Below, piece after piece: positions 23,490-34,984 of a stretch of DNA of 64,000 bases; within the stretch, counting starts at the first letter, position 1, and each line of letters starts with the position of its first letter. The DNA is from Delphinapterus leucas (lineage: Eukaryota > Chordata > Mammalia > Artiodactyla > Monodontidae): contig NW_022098044.1 in NCBI RefSeq assembly GCF_002288925.2, forward strand, positions 14,493,084 through 14,557,083, in the 5' to 3' direction. The position numbers and the translations under genes are program-made. Under the pieces are notes generated by a model. It was not told the origin of the DNA. It saw only the letters and a list, made by a program, of their open reading frames with translations, and did not search any database.

Positions 23490-24460
23490 TTTTAAAAATT
23501 TAATTTTTATAAACGTGGATAGTACAGAGTTCTCATACACAGGGTCTCACCAGTTTCTTCAATGTTACATAATCACAGTACATTTGTCAATACTAAGAAA
23601 CCAACACTGGTACACTACTATTAATTAAATTACAGACTTTGGATTTCATTCACTTTTCCAATAATCTTCTTTACTGTTCCAGGATCCAATCCAGGACACC
23701 ACATTGCATTTTGTGTGTGTATGTGTGTGTGTAATTTTGCATTTTAAGACCTTTATTGAAATGTAATTCATATACTCTAAAACTCACCCATTTAACAGAG
23801 TTGTGTAAGCATCACCACTAACTAATTTTAGAATACTTTCATGGCACCAAAAAGAAACTGAGTAGCAGTCACACCCCACCCCAAACCCAGTTCTAGGCAA
23901 TCAGTAATCTACTTTCTGTCTCTATGGATTTGCCTGCTCTGGACATTTCATATAAATGGAATTGTACGTTATGAGGTCTTTGGTGACTGGCTTCTTTCAC
24001 TTAGCAAGAGGCTTTCAAGGTTCATCCGTGTCTTAGCATGTATTAGTACTTAATCTTACTGCCAAATAATGTTCCACTGTATAGACATGCCCACATTTTA
24101 TTTATTTATTCTTCAGCTGATGGACATTTGGGCTGTTTTCACTTGCTGGCTGTTATGAATAATCCTGTTGTGAATAACCATACACAAGTTTTTGGTGGAC
24201 GTGTTTCATTTCTCTTGGGTATACATCTAGGAGTAGAACTGCTGTGTCATATGATAACTTTATGTTTAAAATTTTGAGGAACTGCCAGACTTCCAGAGTG
24301 GCTGCACCATTTGACATTCCCACTAGCAACGTATGAGTGTTCTAATTTCTCCACACCCTTGCCAACACTTGTTACTGTTCTTGTCTGTGTTTTGGTTGTA
24401 GCCAAACTAGCAGGTATGAATGGTACCCTCATATGAGTATATGAGATATACTTCCAACCT
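23490..24460 (-). mobile_element. Old L1 (L1ME-type) 3' end, antisense
   Basis: Reading the minus strand gives the end of ORF2 and the 3' UTR. On the plus strand the reversed signatures are 'gtctctatggatttgcctgc', 'ggcttctttcacttagcaag' and 'gtgtcatatgataactttat'. 23490-23740 also fits an L1ME-type 3' UTR. A short (GT)n lies at 23712-23732. Confidence 0.8.
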
Positions 24461-24598
24461 TCCATTCTTTTAAAATGGAAAATATTTTTTAATCTATTGG
24501 TTACTTCCTAGGAAAGGAAGATTCTATAAAGACACAATGCTAAGCACCCTCAGATTTGTTTCCTTCCTTCTTTTATTAAAAAAAAAAGTACTAAATAG

Positions 24599-24764
24599 GG
24601 ACTTCCCTGGCAGTCCAGTGGTTAAGACTTTGCCTTCCAATGCAGGGGATGTGGGTTTGATCCCTGGTCCAGGAGTTAAGATCCCACATGCCTTGTGGCC
24701 AAAGAAAACAAAACATAAAGCAGAAGCGATACTGTCACAAATTCAATAAAGGCTTAAAAAAAAA
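24599..24764 (+). mobile_element. CHR-type tRNA-derived SINE, short form
   Basis: Head 'gacttccctggcagtccagt', B-box-like 'gggtttgatccc', A-rich tail. Target-site duplication AGTACTAAA is at 24588-24596 and 24765-24773. Confidence 0.9.
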
Positions 24765-24773
24765 AGTACTAAA

Positions 24774-25549
24774 ACCTTCTGTGTATCAAAACATTGTGTC
24801 AAGCCTTAAAAGAAGTAGTAAAAGAACTGAGTCCTCAAAGAACTCATAGTTTATGTGAGAGAGACATGGAAATGTTAAGTAAATAAGCGTTCCATAACAT
24901 TTTGCACACATGAGGCACTGAAATGTGTGCTGACCTGGACAAGGTGTGCTGTGACCAACAGAAATGGGAATTAGAGTGAATGGGATACTCTAATGACAAA
25001 CCATACTTGAAATGCTTTATACATTTCTACCCAGGTCACAAATGTGACATACAGACACTGGGCCAGAATAACAATTCTTCTCTTTCACTTCATACAAGGC
25101 ATTGCACAATATATAGAGGGGGGAGGTCAGAGATTGCCACGCCCTTGTAGAGGCAGGAGAATTCAGAGAGATGAGTTTCACAGAAGTTAAGGAAGCAGAG
25201 GGCTGAAAAGAGAAGGTAGGTCCACAGTGCCAACTGCTGCTGAGAAGTCAAAACTGATAAATTTTTGAAAGGAAGTTACTGAATTGGGCAACTGTGAGGT
25301 TTGTGGTGAGTTTGGAAAGAACAATTTTAACAAGACAGGTGATACCAGAATTAAAACTGTAAAACATCTCCTTATATTTCTAAATTCATGGTACTTTAAA
25401 GTTTGCAAAGTATTGTCACCTAGATTTGACCTTTTTCCTGTCCCACAAGAAGGCACACTACCATTTTCAAGAAGAGGCCACACACTAACTGAGGCTAGAT
25501 TTGGGGATGGTATAGTTGTGTGTGAACTATATTGTACTGGTAACTTTAT
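24774..25549. other. Intron with weak old repeat signals
   Basis: 24810-25270 resembles an old interspersed repeat of uncertain family. No exon supported. Confidence 0.4.
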
Positions 25550-25655
25550 CTGCTCAAAAGACTGTAAGCTTCTTGAGAACTGAATCCCATCTTTTATTCT
25601 ACGGATCTCCCAATGAGTAGATGGTAGATGTTTAGCGAATAATCTTTGAATTCCT
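25550..25655 (+). repeat. L2 3'-end fragment
   Basis: 'actgtaagcttcttgagaac', then 'gagtagatggtagatgttta', follows the L2 3' terminus. Confidence 0.6.
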
Positions 25656-27789
25656 TATCATCAATGATTTTACAGAGAACTATAAGTTGGGAGAACCTTC
25701 AGGATTATCACTCTGCCTCCCTTTACTAGCTCCATTAAAGGGGGATGGGGGCACATCCCCCTTTAATAAGAGACGCGAAGGAGGTAACACAGCACTTAGA
25801 GACAGAGTGAGGACCCAGTTTTCCTCACTTCCAGTCCAGCGCTCTTTCCCCACCCCGGCAAATGTCTCTTCTTATTCTTAACTTTGTCTCAGAATTCAAA
25901 TTTTGTTTAAACAATTTTTAAAAGCAATATGAAACTGGATAAGTCTGGCAAATTGCATTTAACATCTCTGGAGAAGATTTGTTGGAAAATAGAGTCAACG
26001 TTCAATTTAGACCAAAATATTTAGAAAATAAAGTATTATCATAACGCAACAACTAAAATATGGAACTGTGGGTGCCGATATTCTGAACATTGAAATGCTG
26101 TAACTGAAAGAAATGTTTTTTGTTTGTTTTGGCTTTGTCTATTTCAAGGAGCCTGCATTTTCAATCACTAACAGTTAATTACCAATGATGTACTGAGAAG
26201 GCTCACTGTCTCTAAGTACACAAAAAGCTTCAGGAAATCTGGCAATGATGCAGTTCCAGTCGGTTCCTTCTTTGGAATTAGGACTCATTCACAAACAAAG
26301 TAAAACCTATACTGCAAATTAGTAAATTTCAGGTAAATCAAAGACTTCCTCACCAGGAAAGGATGGGGAAATCTAGCATAACAAGTCTTCCTAGAACTAT
26401 CTTGCTGATTCATTCACACGTTGGCCAGTCAGCTTTTGGGGAGTACTGTACCCACTTTAGGCAAGGAACAGTGTCAAGGTACAGCAACAGAAAGACGAAT
26501 CATGATCCTGATGACAACTGGCACAATAGGTCCCACAGTTTTAAAGTATGAGGGACCTCTCTGTTCATTTAAAATGTCAAGGGTTACATCTGCCTCCACA
26601 TCCCAGGATGACACACGTATAACCATATGGGTCTAAGGTTTATCAGACCCCGTGAAATAACTCCACAAACTGGGGACTACAGGTTGGGAAACAGACTAGT
26701 TTGTGAAATACAATAGGTAAACTAGTACCTGAAACCCAGAGAGGTAAGGAAGTCTCTAGTATAAAAAAAGATCATTTCTGGCTCAGAGATTTGGGAAAAG
26801 CTTATTAACAAAGCTGGTGGTATACGAGGTAAGCCCTACAGGGGGGGAGGTGTGCTTAAAAGAGAGAGATGGTAAGGCAGGGCACTCCAGCCACGTGACA
26901 AAGAGGATGAGCAAACAGTCAGGACGCTTCAGAGCTGGAGTGCACAGCCTTTGGTGGCACAGACTCCTTCAAGAATCCGAGGGACGCCATGGACCCCTTC
27001 CCAGAAACACACATGTATGTGTCCAGTCAGTGATTCTGGAGCACAGCTTTACAACTCAGAGCAGAGACTTTTCCTTAGATGTTTTTGAGGAGCACGAAAA
27101 GCCCAAGAGTGTCCAGAAGTATAAACTGAGGAAAGAAGAATAATGGGAGATATGGCTTTGTTCTCTACCAGGGTGGACCCCTCTCCCCAATTTTATAAGC
27201 AAGGGAGTGAAAAAAAAAATCAGTATTACACTAGGAAAACAACTGTAGAAATGTACAGATAAAATCGGACAGTGGGGAGGAAAGAAGCAGCATGGGACAT
27301 CCAGGACACACAAGACCAGTCAGGTGGGGGCCCAGACTGCTCTGGTCTGGAGACAGCGTGTGCCTGGACTGGGGACATGGCCTTTGGAGCACAGAAGAAG
27401 CAGCAGGTCAGCAAGCTGGTACAAAGGGCAGAACCCACAGAAATAAGGGAGAAAGAGGAACCAAAAATCCACAATTTAACAGACTTAGGAAATCCAGAGG
27501 AGATGATGATGGTGCCTTCTATCTGACTGTGTTGAGTTTTAAGTGTTAAGATGTCTTCCAAATGGCTAAACAAAGTTATGCTTATTGAGAGAAAGGTTGG
27601 AACTGGCTTCATCTGTTCTTGAGTAAAAGGTGAAAAGAATGTGTAAGAGAGTAGAGGCAGAACACACCAAGAGAAAAGACACACTGAAGGCAGCATGCAT
27701 GTTAGATAACACACATCTACAGATGAAGCAGCTTGGAAAGCTGGCTTCTTACAAACATAAACAGCATAAAATTGAGTGTGGATTAACAA
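25656..27789. other. Intron, no recognised feature
   Basis: Unassigned. A 187-codon minus-strand frame at 27226-27789 is discussed in the findings. It lacks support as a gene. Confidence 0.45.
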
Positions 27790-27848
27790 AATGAAAATAA
27801 ATCAAAACACAGTGAGCTACCACATCACACCCATCTTTGGATGGCTGT

Positions 27849-27891
<43 letters not shown>

Positions 27892-28645
27892 ACGACCACC
27901 ACCACCACCACCACCAACAACAACAACCACTTCCAGAAAATAACCAGTGTTGGTGAGAATGCAGAGAAACTGAAACCTTTGTGCATGTAAACTCCTGAGA
28001 ATGTAAAATGGCACAGTCACTGTATAAAACAGCAAGGGGGTTCCTCCAAAACTTAAACAGAATTACCTTATGATCCAGCAATTCCATTTCTGGGTACACA
28101 CCCAAAAGAAATGAAAGCAGGGACTCAAACAGATATTTGTACACCAACGTTCACAGCAGCAATATTCACAATAGACAAAAGGGGAAAACAACTCAAATGG
28201 CCATCAACAGATGAACGGATAAACGACAGGTAGTACATACATGCAGTGGAATGTTATTCAGCCTTAAAATAAGGAGAGAATTCTGACACATGCTACAACA
28301 TGGATAAACCCTGAAGACCTTATGCTAAGTGAAATAAGCCAGTCACAAAAAGGACAAATACTGTATGATTCCACTTATGTAAGATATCTAGAGTTGTCAA
28401 ATTCATAGAGCCAAAACACAGAATAGTGGTTGCCAGGGACTGGGGGAAGGGAGAAATGAAGAGTTATTGTTTAACAGGTACAGAGTTTCAGTTCGCAAAG
28501 ATGAAAAAGTTCTGGAGGTGGACAGTGGTGATATAATAGCTGCACAACAATGTGAGTGTACGTAATGCCACTGAACTGTTCACTTAAATGTGGTAAATTT
28601 TATGTTCTGTATATTTTCCTGACCCCTCCCCCGCCTCAAAAAAAG
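27790..28645 (+). mobile_element. Old L1 3' end containing a microsatellite
   Basis: ORF2 C-terminal text ('ccttatgatccagcaattcc') and 3' UTR ('taagtgaaataagccagtca', 'ggttgccagggactggggga'). 27852-27890 is (AC)n and 27891-27930 is (CCA)n/(CAA)n inside the element. Confidence 0.85.
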
Positions 28646-29212
28646 GGAGTGTGCAGCAGTTAGAGAGAAGCGAGCTTGTTTAGAGAAAAGAAGCCGCACA
28701 GTCAGAAGGAGCATTGGTAATCTGGGCCAGATGCTACCAATCATGGTCAATGCCATTAACCAGAAGACAAACTCCTTATGCACGGAGTGTGGAAAGAATG
28801 TCAAAACATGTATCAGCGTTTTCAACCACATCCTGTATACAGTAATAGCAACACCAAGCAGGTCATATTCATGTGTGAAATGTGCTTATTATATGTAAGT
28901 AAGCTGTTTAAGATATAAACTGGATTACAAAACATCTCTCCCGCTTTTTGCCCAGTTTCAGAATCACTGATGTGACAGATAAATTTACCCTGGTCTTGGG
29001 GCTATTTTTCAACAACTCCCCTGTTTCTCACTCACACAATGAGATAACTTAAAGGCCACACACACTACGTTGCTCCACCTTAAATATTTTCAGAGTGCCT
29101 GATATGGGCCAGAGAAAATGCCAGGCCCTGATTATATACATGCTAACACACCTCTTCTCATGTTAGTCTCTTTTCCAAAAGGTGACTTCTAAGACTCAGG
29201 TTTCTATATTAC
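28646..29212. other. Intron, no clear feature
   Basis: A MIR-like fragment may lie at 29085-29160 ('gcctgatatgggccagagaa'). Nothing else seen. Confidence 0.4.
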
Positions 29213-29314
29213 CGGATGATGACCTGGTTCTCTGTACTACTGACACTCTTCTTAGCCAGCTCTGAGACTAGGCTTGGAAGAAGATTCTGATCGCCAGCAG
29301 AATTAGGAGACAGA
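29213..29314 (-). CDS. Coding exon, unidentified minus-strand gene
   Basis: A 102-nt exon with acceptor ctgtttctttctag and donor gtaata after CCG. Its first T completes a Gly codon (GG plus T) with the exon at 33182-33252. It then encodes LSPNSAGDQNLLPSLVSE and later KKSVSSTENQVII, ending with CG of an Arg codon. It is polar and serine-rich and probably disordered apart from a short possible helix (LLPSLVSELAKK). The donor is weaker than average. The other two frames contain stops. Confidence 0.7.
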
Positions 29315-31619
29315 CTAGAAAGAAACAGCAGTGTTGAGACTGCTAATAATTTGAGCTTAAGAGAAAAACAAACATAATGATTAATAATAAGCCCCTTTAT
29401 CCAGGTTTTGCCCTATGGAATCTTTGAATTATTAGCAAAATACAGGATTGGCAACTGATTGAATGGGTAGGAAACAGTTCAAAATGATTCTGAAATTTTG
29501 TTTATCAAGTAGTTGGAAATGAGGAAAACAGAGATTTTGCCATTAAATATTCACATCTTTTGGAGGAATAAGTTACCAAAAACCACTTTCTGGCTCTGAC
29601 TCCATTTATGATTCTGTAGCTAAAACACAAACTTAGTCCTTTGTCCACGTTATATCTCCATGACAACCAGACCATGGACACTACAAGTACTGAACATCCA
29701 AAGTCCTGGTGAGTTATAGTGCACATGGAACACGGGATAAGAGAAGTTAATTCAAAAGAAATGTCGACCCATCCTGGTAATTTTTCATTCCTGTCACGAA
29801 GCCTGGGATCCTTTGTGATTATCTAAACCACACCTAAGTTGCGTTCCCATCAGTCTGAAAATAGAGTTGTACATATTTTCAGCGGAGAGAGAACTCTTGT
29901 TTTTGGCAGTGTTTCTGCTACTGTTTATATCTGAACATCCTAATAATACAGCTCATGGTTACACCCAGCCTTCCCAGCCATTGCCTGTATTTACTTCCTC
30001 TGCAACTGTCTCAGGAGATCTAGCCAGAGTTACAAGGCTGGAACAAAAGGAAGCAAAAACCCCTCCATCCGGACATGGAAGCCAACACTTGAGTCCAAGT
30101 CTTTTCAGGGAATCTGAGTGTAACTGAGCAGACAGGCATAGTTGTCTTCAATCCTTAGCCTCCTTATGTCTTTTGTTTGAAGCAGCATGGAAGTGTCTTA
30201 AAGCAAGTAAACTTTTTAAAGGATGTGTATTTCTCTGGAAAATGACACTGGAGTTAAAGACAAACTACTCCTTCTGTGCTTTCACTAATGAGGTCAGGTG
30301 GCCTGCCCAAACATCAAGGATGGGGAGGGGGTCATCCTCCTCCGTGAACATTTTTACTCACTGCACGCAAAACATGGTTGCAAATCTTTTAACCATTCAT
30401 CCGATACTCTGAATTATTAGCGACAAAGTAAGTTCTCAATAAATCATCAGTAACATGAAAAATCATGTTATTATTAGTAGGCAATGTTTTTCCAGGTACC
30501 CAAAGTAATAAAACTAGTAAAACAGAAATGGTCCCTGTACTAAAATCAGTTTAAGTCAGCAGTTAATCCTAGATTCCAACTCCCCTCTTTCTGGTATGCT
30601 AGTTTTTGCAGTAAGTTCCTGATACTTGGTATCCTCATGTGTTAGGAGTGGTCTCTTACTCAATGCGCTCATGAGTTAGCTACTGAACCGCGTCAGACAA
30701 AGGGTCCTATCATTCACCAACTTGTGAGGTCAATACTAGCTTTTTGAAGGATGCTGAGGAAAATGGGCATGTTGATACCAAAGGGCCTCTGCCAAGAATT
30801 AAAATTCTTCCTTATCCCATTCTGTGCACATGATTCATAGTTACCAACCACTTATTGATCATTAGAGCCAGAAGGCATATATGCACTGGGGGAGAGGGGT
30901 AACCAATAAGGTGAGGAAGAGAAGTGTGTATGCGTGTACTGGGCTGGGGGATGGTGGCATGGGTGACCAAAGGATACTATCAACCTACACCTTATTATTT
31001 AGAAAAAAATTCAGAAAGGAGGTAAGATTTCAGAGGATACTGGGGGCTGATGATGGGAAGCAAGAGCTGATCTGAGGATAAAGACCAGTGTGCCCAGCCT
31101 TAGGGAAATCCTAAGAGATGGCTTTGATGCAGAAAAGCTACCATGAAACTAACTGTACAGAACTGACAAAGGGAACAGATCAGAATGTGGAATAAGCCCA
31201 AGAAAGTATGGGTATATAAAAGAGGATCAGAATCTTGAAGTTAATCTACAGTGAATTATTCAGATGCCAATGGGAGGGACTGGAGTTGTAAATGTGTGAT
31301 ACCAAAGGGACAGGCTCACAATCTAAATTTTGTGATGACTGTCATAATTCATCTCTCTGTTCTTACCCCCGTCTCATCAGCACATTAAGTATAGTTTGCA
31401 TAACATGAACAAATATTAAAAGATTAACTCATTCAATTAACAAAACTTACTGCGCATTTAGTACGAATGAGGGACACTGTTTAGATATAGTGAGTAGACG
31501 AAAAAATTACAAACTCCTTACTATAAAATAAAGCAATCTTCCACAGAAAAGGAGTGAGAAAATATACATGATCACTTGAGAACTGAAGTGGCCTATACAC
31601 CCAATATAATTATTTAAAA
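29315..31619. other. Intron, no recognised feature
   Basis: No supported exon. A plus-strand open frame of 86 codons at 29867-30127 has no gene evidence. 31080-31280 may be an old repeat. Confidence 0.45.
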
Positions 31620-31880
31620 AAAAAAACCACTGGAGTGGCATGGACATATATACACTACCAAACGTAGAATAGATAGCTAGTGGGAAGCAGCCGCATAGCA
31701 CAGGGAGATCAGCTCGGTGCTTTGTGACCGCCTGGAGGGGTGGGATAGGGAGGGTGGGAGGGAGGGAGACGCAAGAGGGAAGAGATATGGGAACATATGT
31801 ATATGTATAACTGATTCACTTTGTTATAAAGCAGAAACTAACACACCACTGTAAAGCAATTATACTCAAAAACACTGATT
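31620..31880 (+). mobile_element. L1 3' UTR fragment
   Basis: Matches the artiodactyl/cetacean L1 3' UTR also seen in reverse at 54933-55300: 'agcacagggagatcagctcg', a G-rich tract, then 'gattcactttgttataaagc'. Confidence 0.85.
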
Positions 31881-32159
31881 AAAGACACAAATTCAAAATG
31901 GAAGATAACTGGAGACCACTTCTGAATGACTAAAAATCATTCTAAAAATTGTGTGGCAAAATGAATTTAGATGAGATCATGCACCTGTCCAAAGTGTTGT
32001 AGAACGAATTCCCGCACTGGGGAAAAAAGTGCTTATGATAACTTCTAAGACTTCTTCCGATAGAAAAATTAGATTTTTAAAAATACATATAAATATAAAT
32101 AAAAATTGATATACATATTCATGTAATAAGAGGAACTGGCTGACTCAAGAGACCTAGGG

Positions 32160-32330
32160 TAGCAAGAAAAAACATGAACTTTGAAAACAATCAGATCTGG
32201 GGTTGCATCCTATTACCTACTATGTGTGAGCTGTGAGAACTTTGGAAAATTACTGACTCTCCGAATCTGTTTTTCCACATGTAAAATGAGACAAATACTA
32301 GGAATGATGTAAAAATTAAATGCCTGTATC
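32160..32330 (+). repeat. MIR SINE relic
   Basis: 'tgaactttgaaaacaatcag', 'aaaattactgactctccgaa' and 'catgtaaaatgagacaaata' follow MIR order. Confidence 0.75.
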
Positions 32331-32369
32331 TCATACCCATCCACTTATTACCACTTCAGACCACAAAGC

Positions 32370-32895
32370 CATTTCAACATGCCTGGACTACCATAACGGC
32401 AGCCTAAGTGACTCCCACATGCCGGAATGATCTAAAAAAATAGAGAAGTAACATATCTAAGCAAAGCAAACTCCTCACCATGGCTGTCAAGGCCCAGCCC
32501 TCCCAGGGCCTGCTTATGACTCCACCCCGCTTGCTCAGTATTTTCTCATCACAATGGCCCTACCCATTCTTCCCTACCTCAGGGCCTCTGTATCTGCCGT
32601 TCCTTCTTTCTGGAACGCCTTCCCTTGGTATATAGCTCCAGCATCTCTTTATCCTCTAGGGAACAGTTTTTTAAATGTCAGCACCTCAGAAAGATCTTCT
32701 ATCTGAAATACGATTCCCATTATTCCCACAGGACACACTGTTTATTTCTATCAAATCGCTAACAGTAATTTGTACTTTTTGTTTCTCTATTTACTGCCTG
32801 TCTTTAAGCAATACGAGGACTTTAAAGATCCGTGTGCCCCTTGGACCTAGCACGTCTGACATCAAACGGGTCATTAATATAGTTTTCATGTAGAG
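32370..32895 (+). repeat. L2 LINE 3'-end relic
   Basis: Typical L2 text: 'ctacctcagggcctctgtat', 'ctttctggaacgccttccct', 'atgtcagcacctcagaaaga' and 'ttactgcctgtctttaagca'. Long for an L2 relic in this window. Confidence 0.85.
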
Positions 32896-33181
32896 CTCTC
32901 AGTGATGTCACCTTCTCTGTCTCCAAAGCAAAGAATCAGAACCAAACTCACCCGCCTCATTTCAAACTGAAAATAGCGTATTTTCAGGACTCTTTGTGTT
33001 TACTTATTTGTAATAAATGCTTACTTTCTGAGAAGTGAAAATCTTTCATTGCATAAGGGCCGTATGGTGCAAAAAAATAATACAAACACAGGTACATCTA
33101 AAAAAAACCTAATTATGTCCTTTATTAGCTGTGGCCTTGTGGGAAAAAAATCACATAACTCAAGTCCTTTACGTTCCTCAC

Positions 33182-33252
33182 CCTGGCTCAGGAGAATCCT
33201 CAATCTCTTCATATGAAGGGGCGGGGGAACCGCTGCTGCCTGACCAGTCAGT
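33182..33252 (-). CDS. Coding exon, unidentified minus-strand gene
   Basis: A 71-nt exon with acceptor gttattttctttgag and donor gtgagg. It starts in phase 0 and encodes TDWSGSSGSPAPSYEEIED, then SPEP, ending with GG of a Gly codon that the exon at 29213-29314 completes. The sequence is Ser/Pro/Glu-rich, so a flexible, possibly phosphorylated linker is likely (inference). A second frame is also open over this short length. The chosen frame is the one whose phases match both neighbours. Confidence 0.75.
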
Positions 33253-34855
33253 CTCAAAGAAAATAACATACATAAAAGTGTTTTGTTAAAACTGTAAAAC
33301 AGCATCTACGAGGCCAATAAGCCTGTGCTACTTTAGCCCCATTCCTGAGGGCTTTCATGCCCCATGAGAGTGAAGAGCACTGAACATTTCAGCACTATTT
33401 TAAATGTACCATACTCCTTGTGATACTCAGATTGAGATTTTCTATCCTCCCTCCCCTCTTTTCCTTCTTTCTTTTCCCCCCAGACAGGTAAAATCATAAA
33501 GAGTCAAGCATATAAAGGTTCTAAAAACTAGTCTCTCCTAAACATGAGGTCAAAAATTTTAAAACATCACTGTGATTTCACAGCGGAAATCACATTTCAG
33601 AGAAACTAAAATGAATAATATCTCGGATCAAGTTCAAAATGCCAAGTTGCCCACTGCTGTCAGCCTCGGCCTGGCATATCAAACCACCACCTGACAGCGA
33701 TCATGGAGGGACAGACGCCACTCCCTCCACGGTCACAACTCCTCCACCTAGCCCCTCGTCCAGCATGGTAGTGTTATTTCACTGACTTCTGTGTCTAGCC
33801 TTCTGAGCCGTTTCTTGGCCTCAATGGACCAATGAAAAGAATTAAGGAGTCTCAAGTAATACACTGAATTGATAAATCAGTACAAGAGCTCCACTATTTC
33901 CCTGACCAGGGCGATACATTACTACTTTGCCTGGACTCCCCTGACTCCACACCTTCACAAGTTCAGGTACTGAGGTTTTTTTGGCAACTGTGAAGCACTT
34001 GCTTGGCTTCCAATTTCCCCTGCCTTTGCCAGAAAATTGCTAAACTTCCAAGAAGTGCTCCTTGAGTCGTCCAACATTCCCAGACTCCCATCTTATGCCT
34101 GGAGGAGTCCTTGCTAATTTTAGATTCAAGGATGCCTTCTGCGAGCAATCAGCCATCCAGAGTCTCCGCCCCCATCCTGCTTAGACACCCAGCATCACTA
34201 CCGGGAGAAAACAAACAAATACAGCTATTAACATTCAAAGGCTAGACCTGAAAAGCAGTCAAACAAAGCCAAAGGGGCCACTCTGCCACTTTAATAAATA
34301 GACTGACTGGAGATCCTTCCAAAGGAAATAAGTACTGTCTATCTTTCCCCTCAGAGCTGTGAGGAGAGACGGCAGAAACAACAGATAGAAAAGACTCGGG
34401 CAAAAGACAAAGAGACGGAGGCAGAAGGAGAGAGACTGACAGAGAAAGATACCCGCCCCCCCAGATGGGGGCCTGGGGTTAGGAGGAGAGGGGTGGGGAT
34501 GACAGGGACAGAGGGACACAGACATCTGAGGAAAGGGCAACTCTGAAGGTGAATTTCTCCGTCTGTGATTTTCAAGAGTATGAGGTTCTCCTGAGCATAA
34601 GAATCCATTTTAAAGCAAGCAAAATGACACTGAAACAGTAAGCGGCTCAATGCTGATTCTGAAGTCCCCACTGTTTCTGTTCAGATATTCTGCTAAGAAC
34701 CTTAAAATCACCAACCCAACCCAACACTCCCCACTGCTCACACACGCACACTTCTCAGCCATTCTCCCAATACAGGGGGGCCAGGGAATCCAGCTACTGG
34801 ATTCAGAGACAGAAGAGCCTGAGAGCTTTGGAGTGGATGGAGTGTGGCCCCTTAC
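33253..34855. other. Intron, no recognised feature
   Basis: Unassigned; purine-rich around 34380-34530. No exon or repeat supported. Confidence 0.5.
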
Positions 34856-34984
34856 CTTCAGCAACACCACGTCCACAGTCCTGTCCACCTTGGAGATGTC
34901 ACATAGGCTGTAGCGCCTCTTGTGCCGTTCATACATTTTGTCCAAATGCAGAAGAGAGGAAGTAAGATGCAGGAGACGTACCCA
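34856..34984 (-). CDS. Coding exon, unidentified minus-strand gene (most upstream secure exon)
   Basis: The donor is ideal (CTGAAG then gtaagg). If the acceptor ttgacag at 34985-34991 is used, the exon is 129 nt, phase 0 to 0, and begins WVRLLHLTSSLLHLDK. It then reads MYERHKRRYSLCDISK and ends VDVVLLK. The first part has a leucine-rich amphipathic look; the middle is strongly basic with an RRYS motif that resembles a basophilic-kinase site. The acceptor is only moderate. Translation could instead start at the ATG at 34934-34936, making this an alternative first coding exon of 27 codons. The gene is not recognised. Confidence 0.7.

Noticed and set aside
27817..28147. Frames rich in Val-Cys, Trp or Gly
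   Set aside because: They read through the (AC)n/(CCA)n microsatellite.
29867..30127. 86-codon plus-strand frame with a hydrophobic start resembling a signal peptide
   Set aside because: No conserved motif, no splice or promoter context, and it lies in an intron on the opposite strand.
32952..32966. 15-nt exon-like segment on the minus strand between an AG and an ideal donor (gtgagt)
   Set aside because: Inserted between the exons at 33182-33252 and 29213-29314 it would create an in-frame TGA, so it does not fit the gene.
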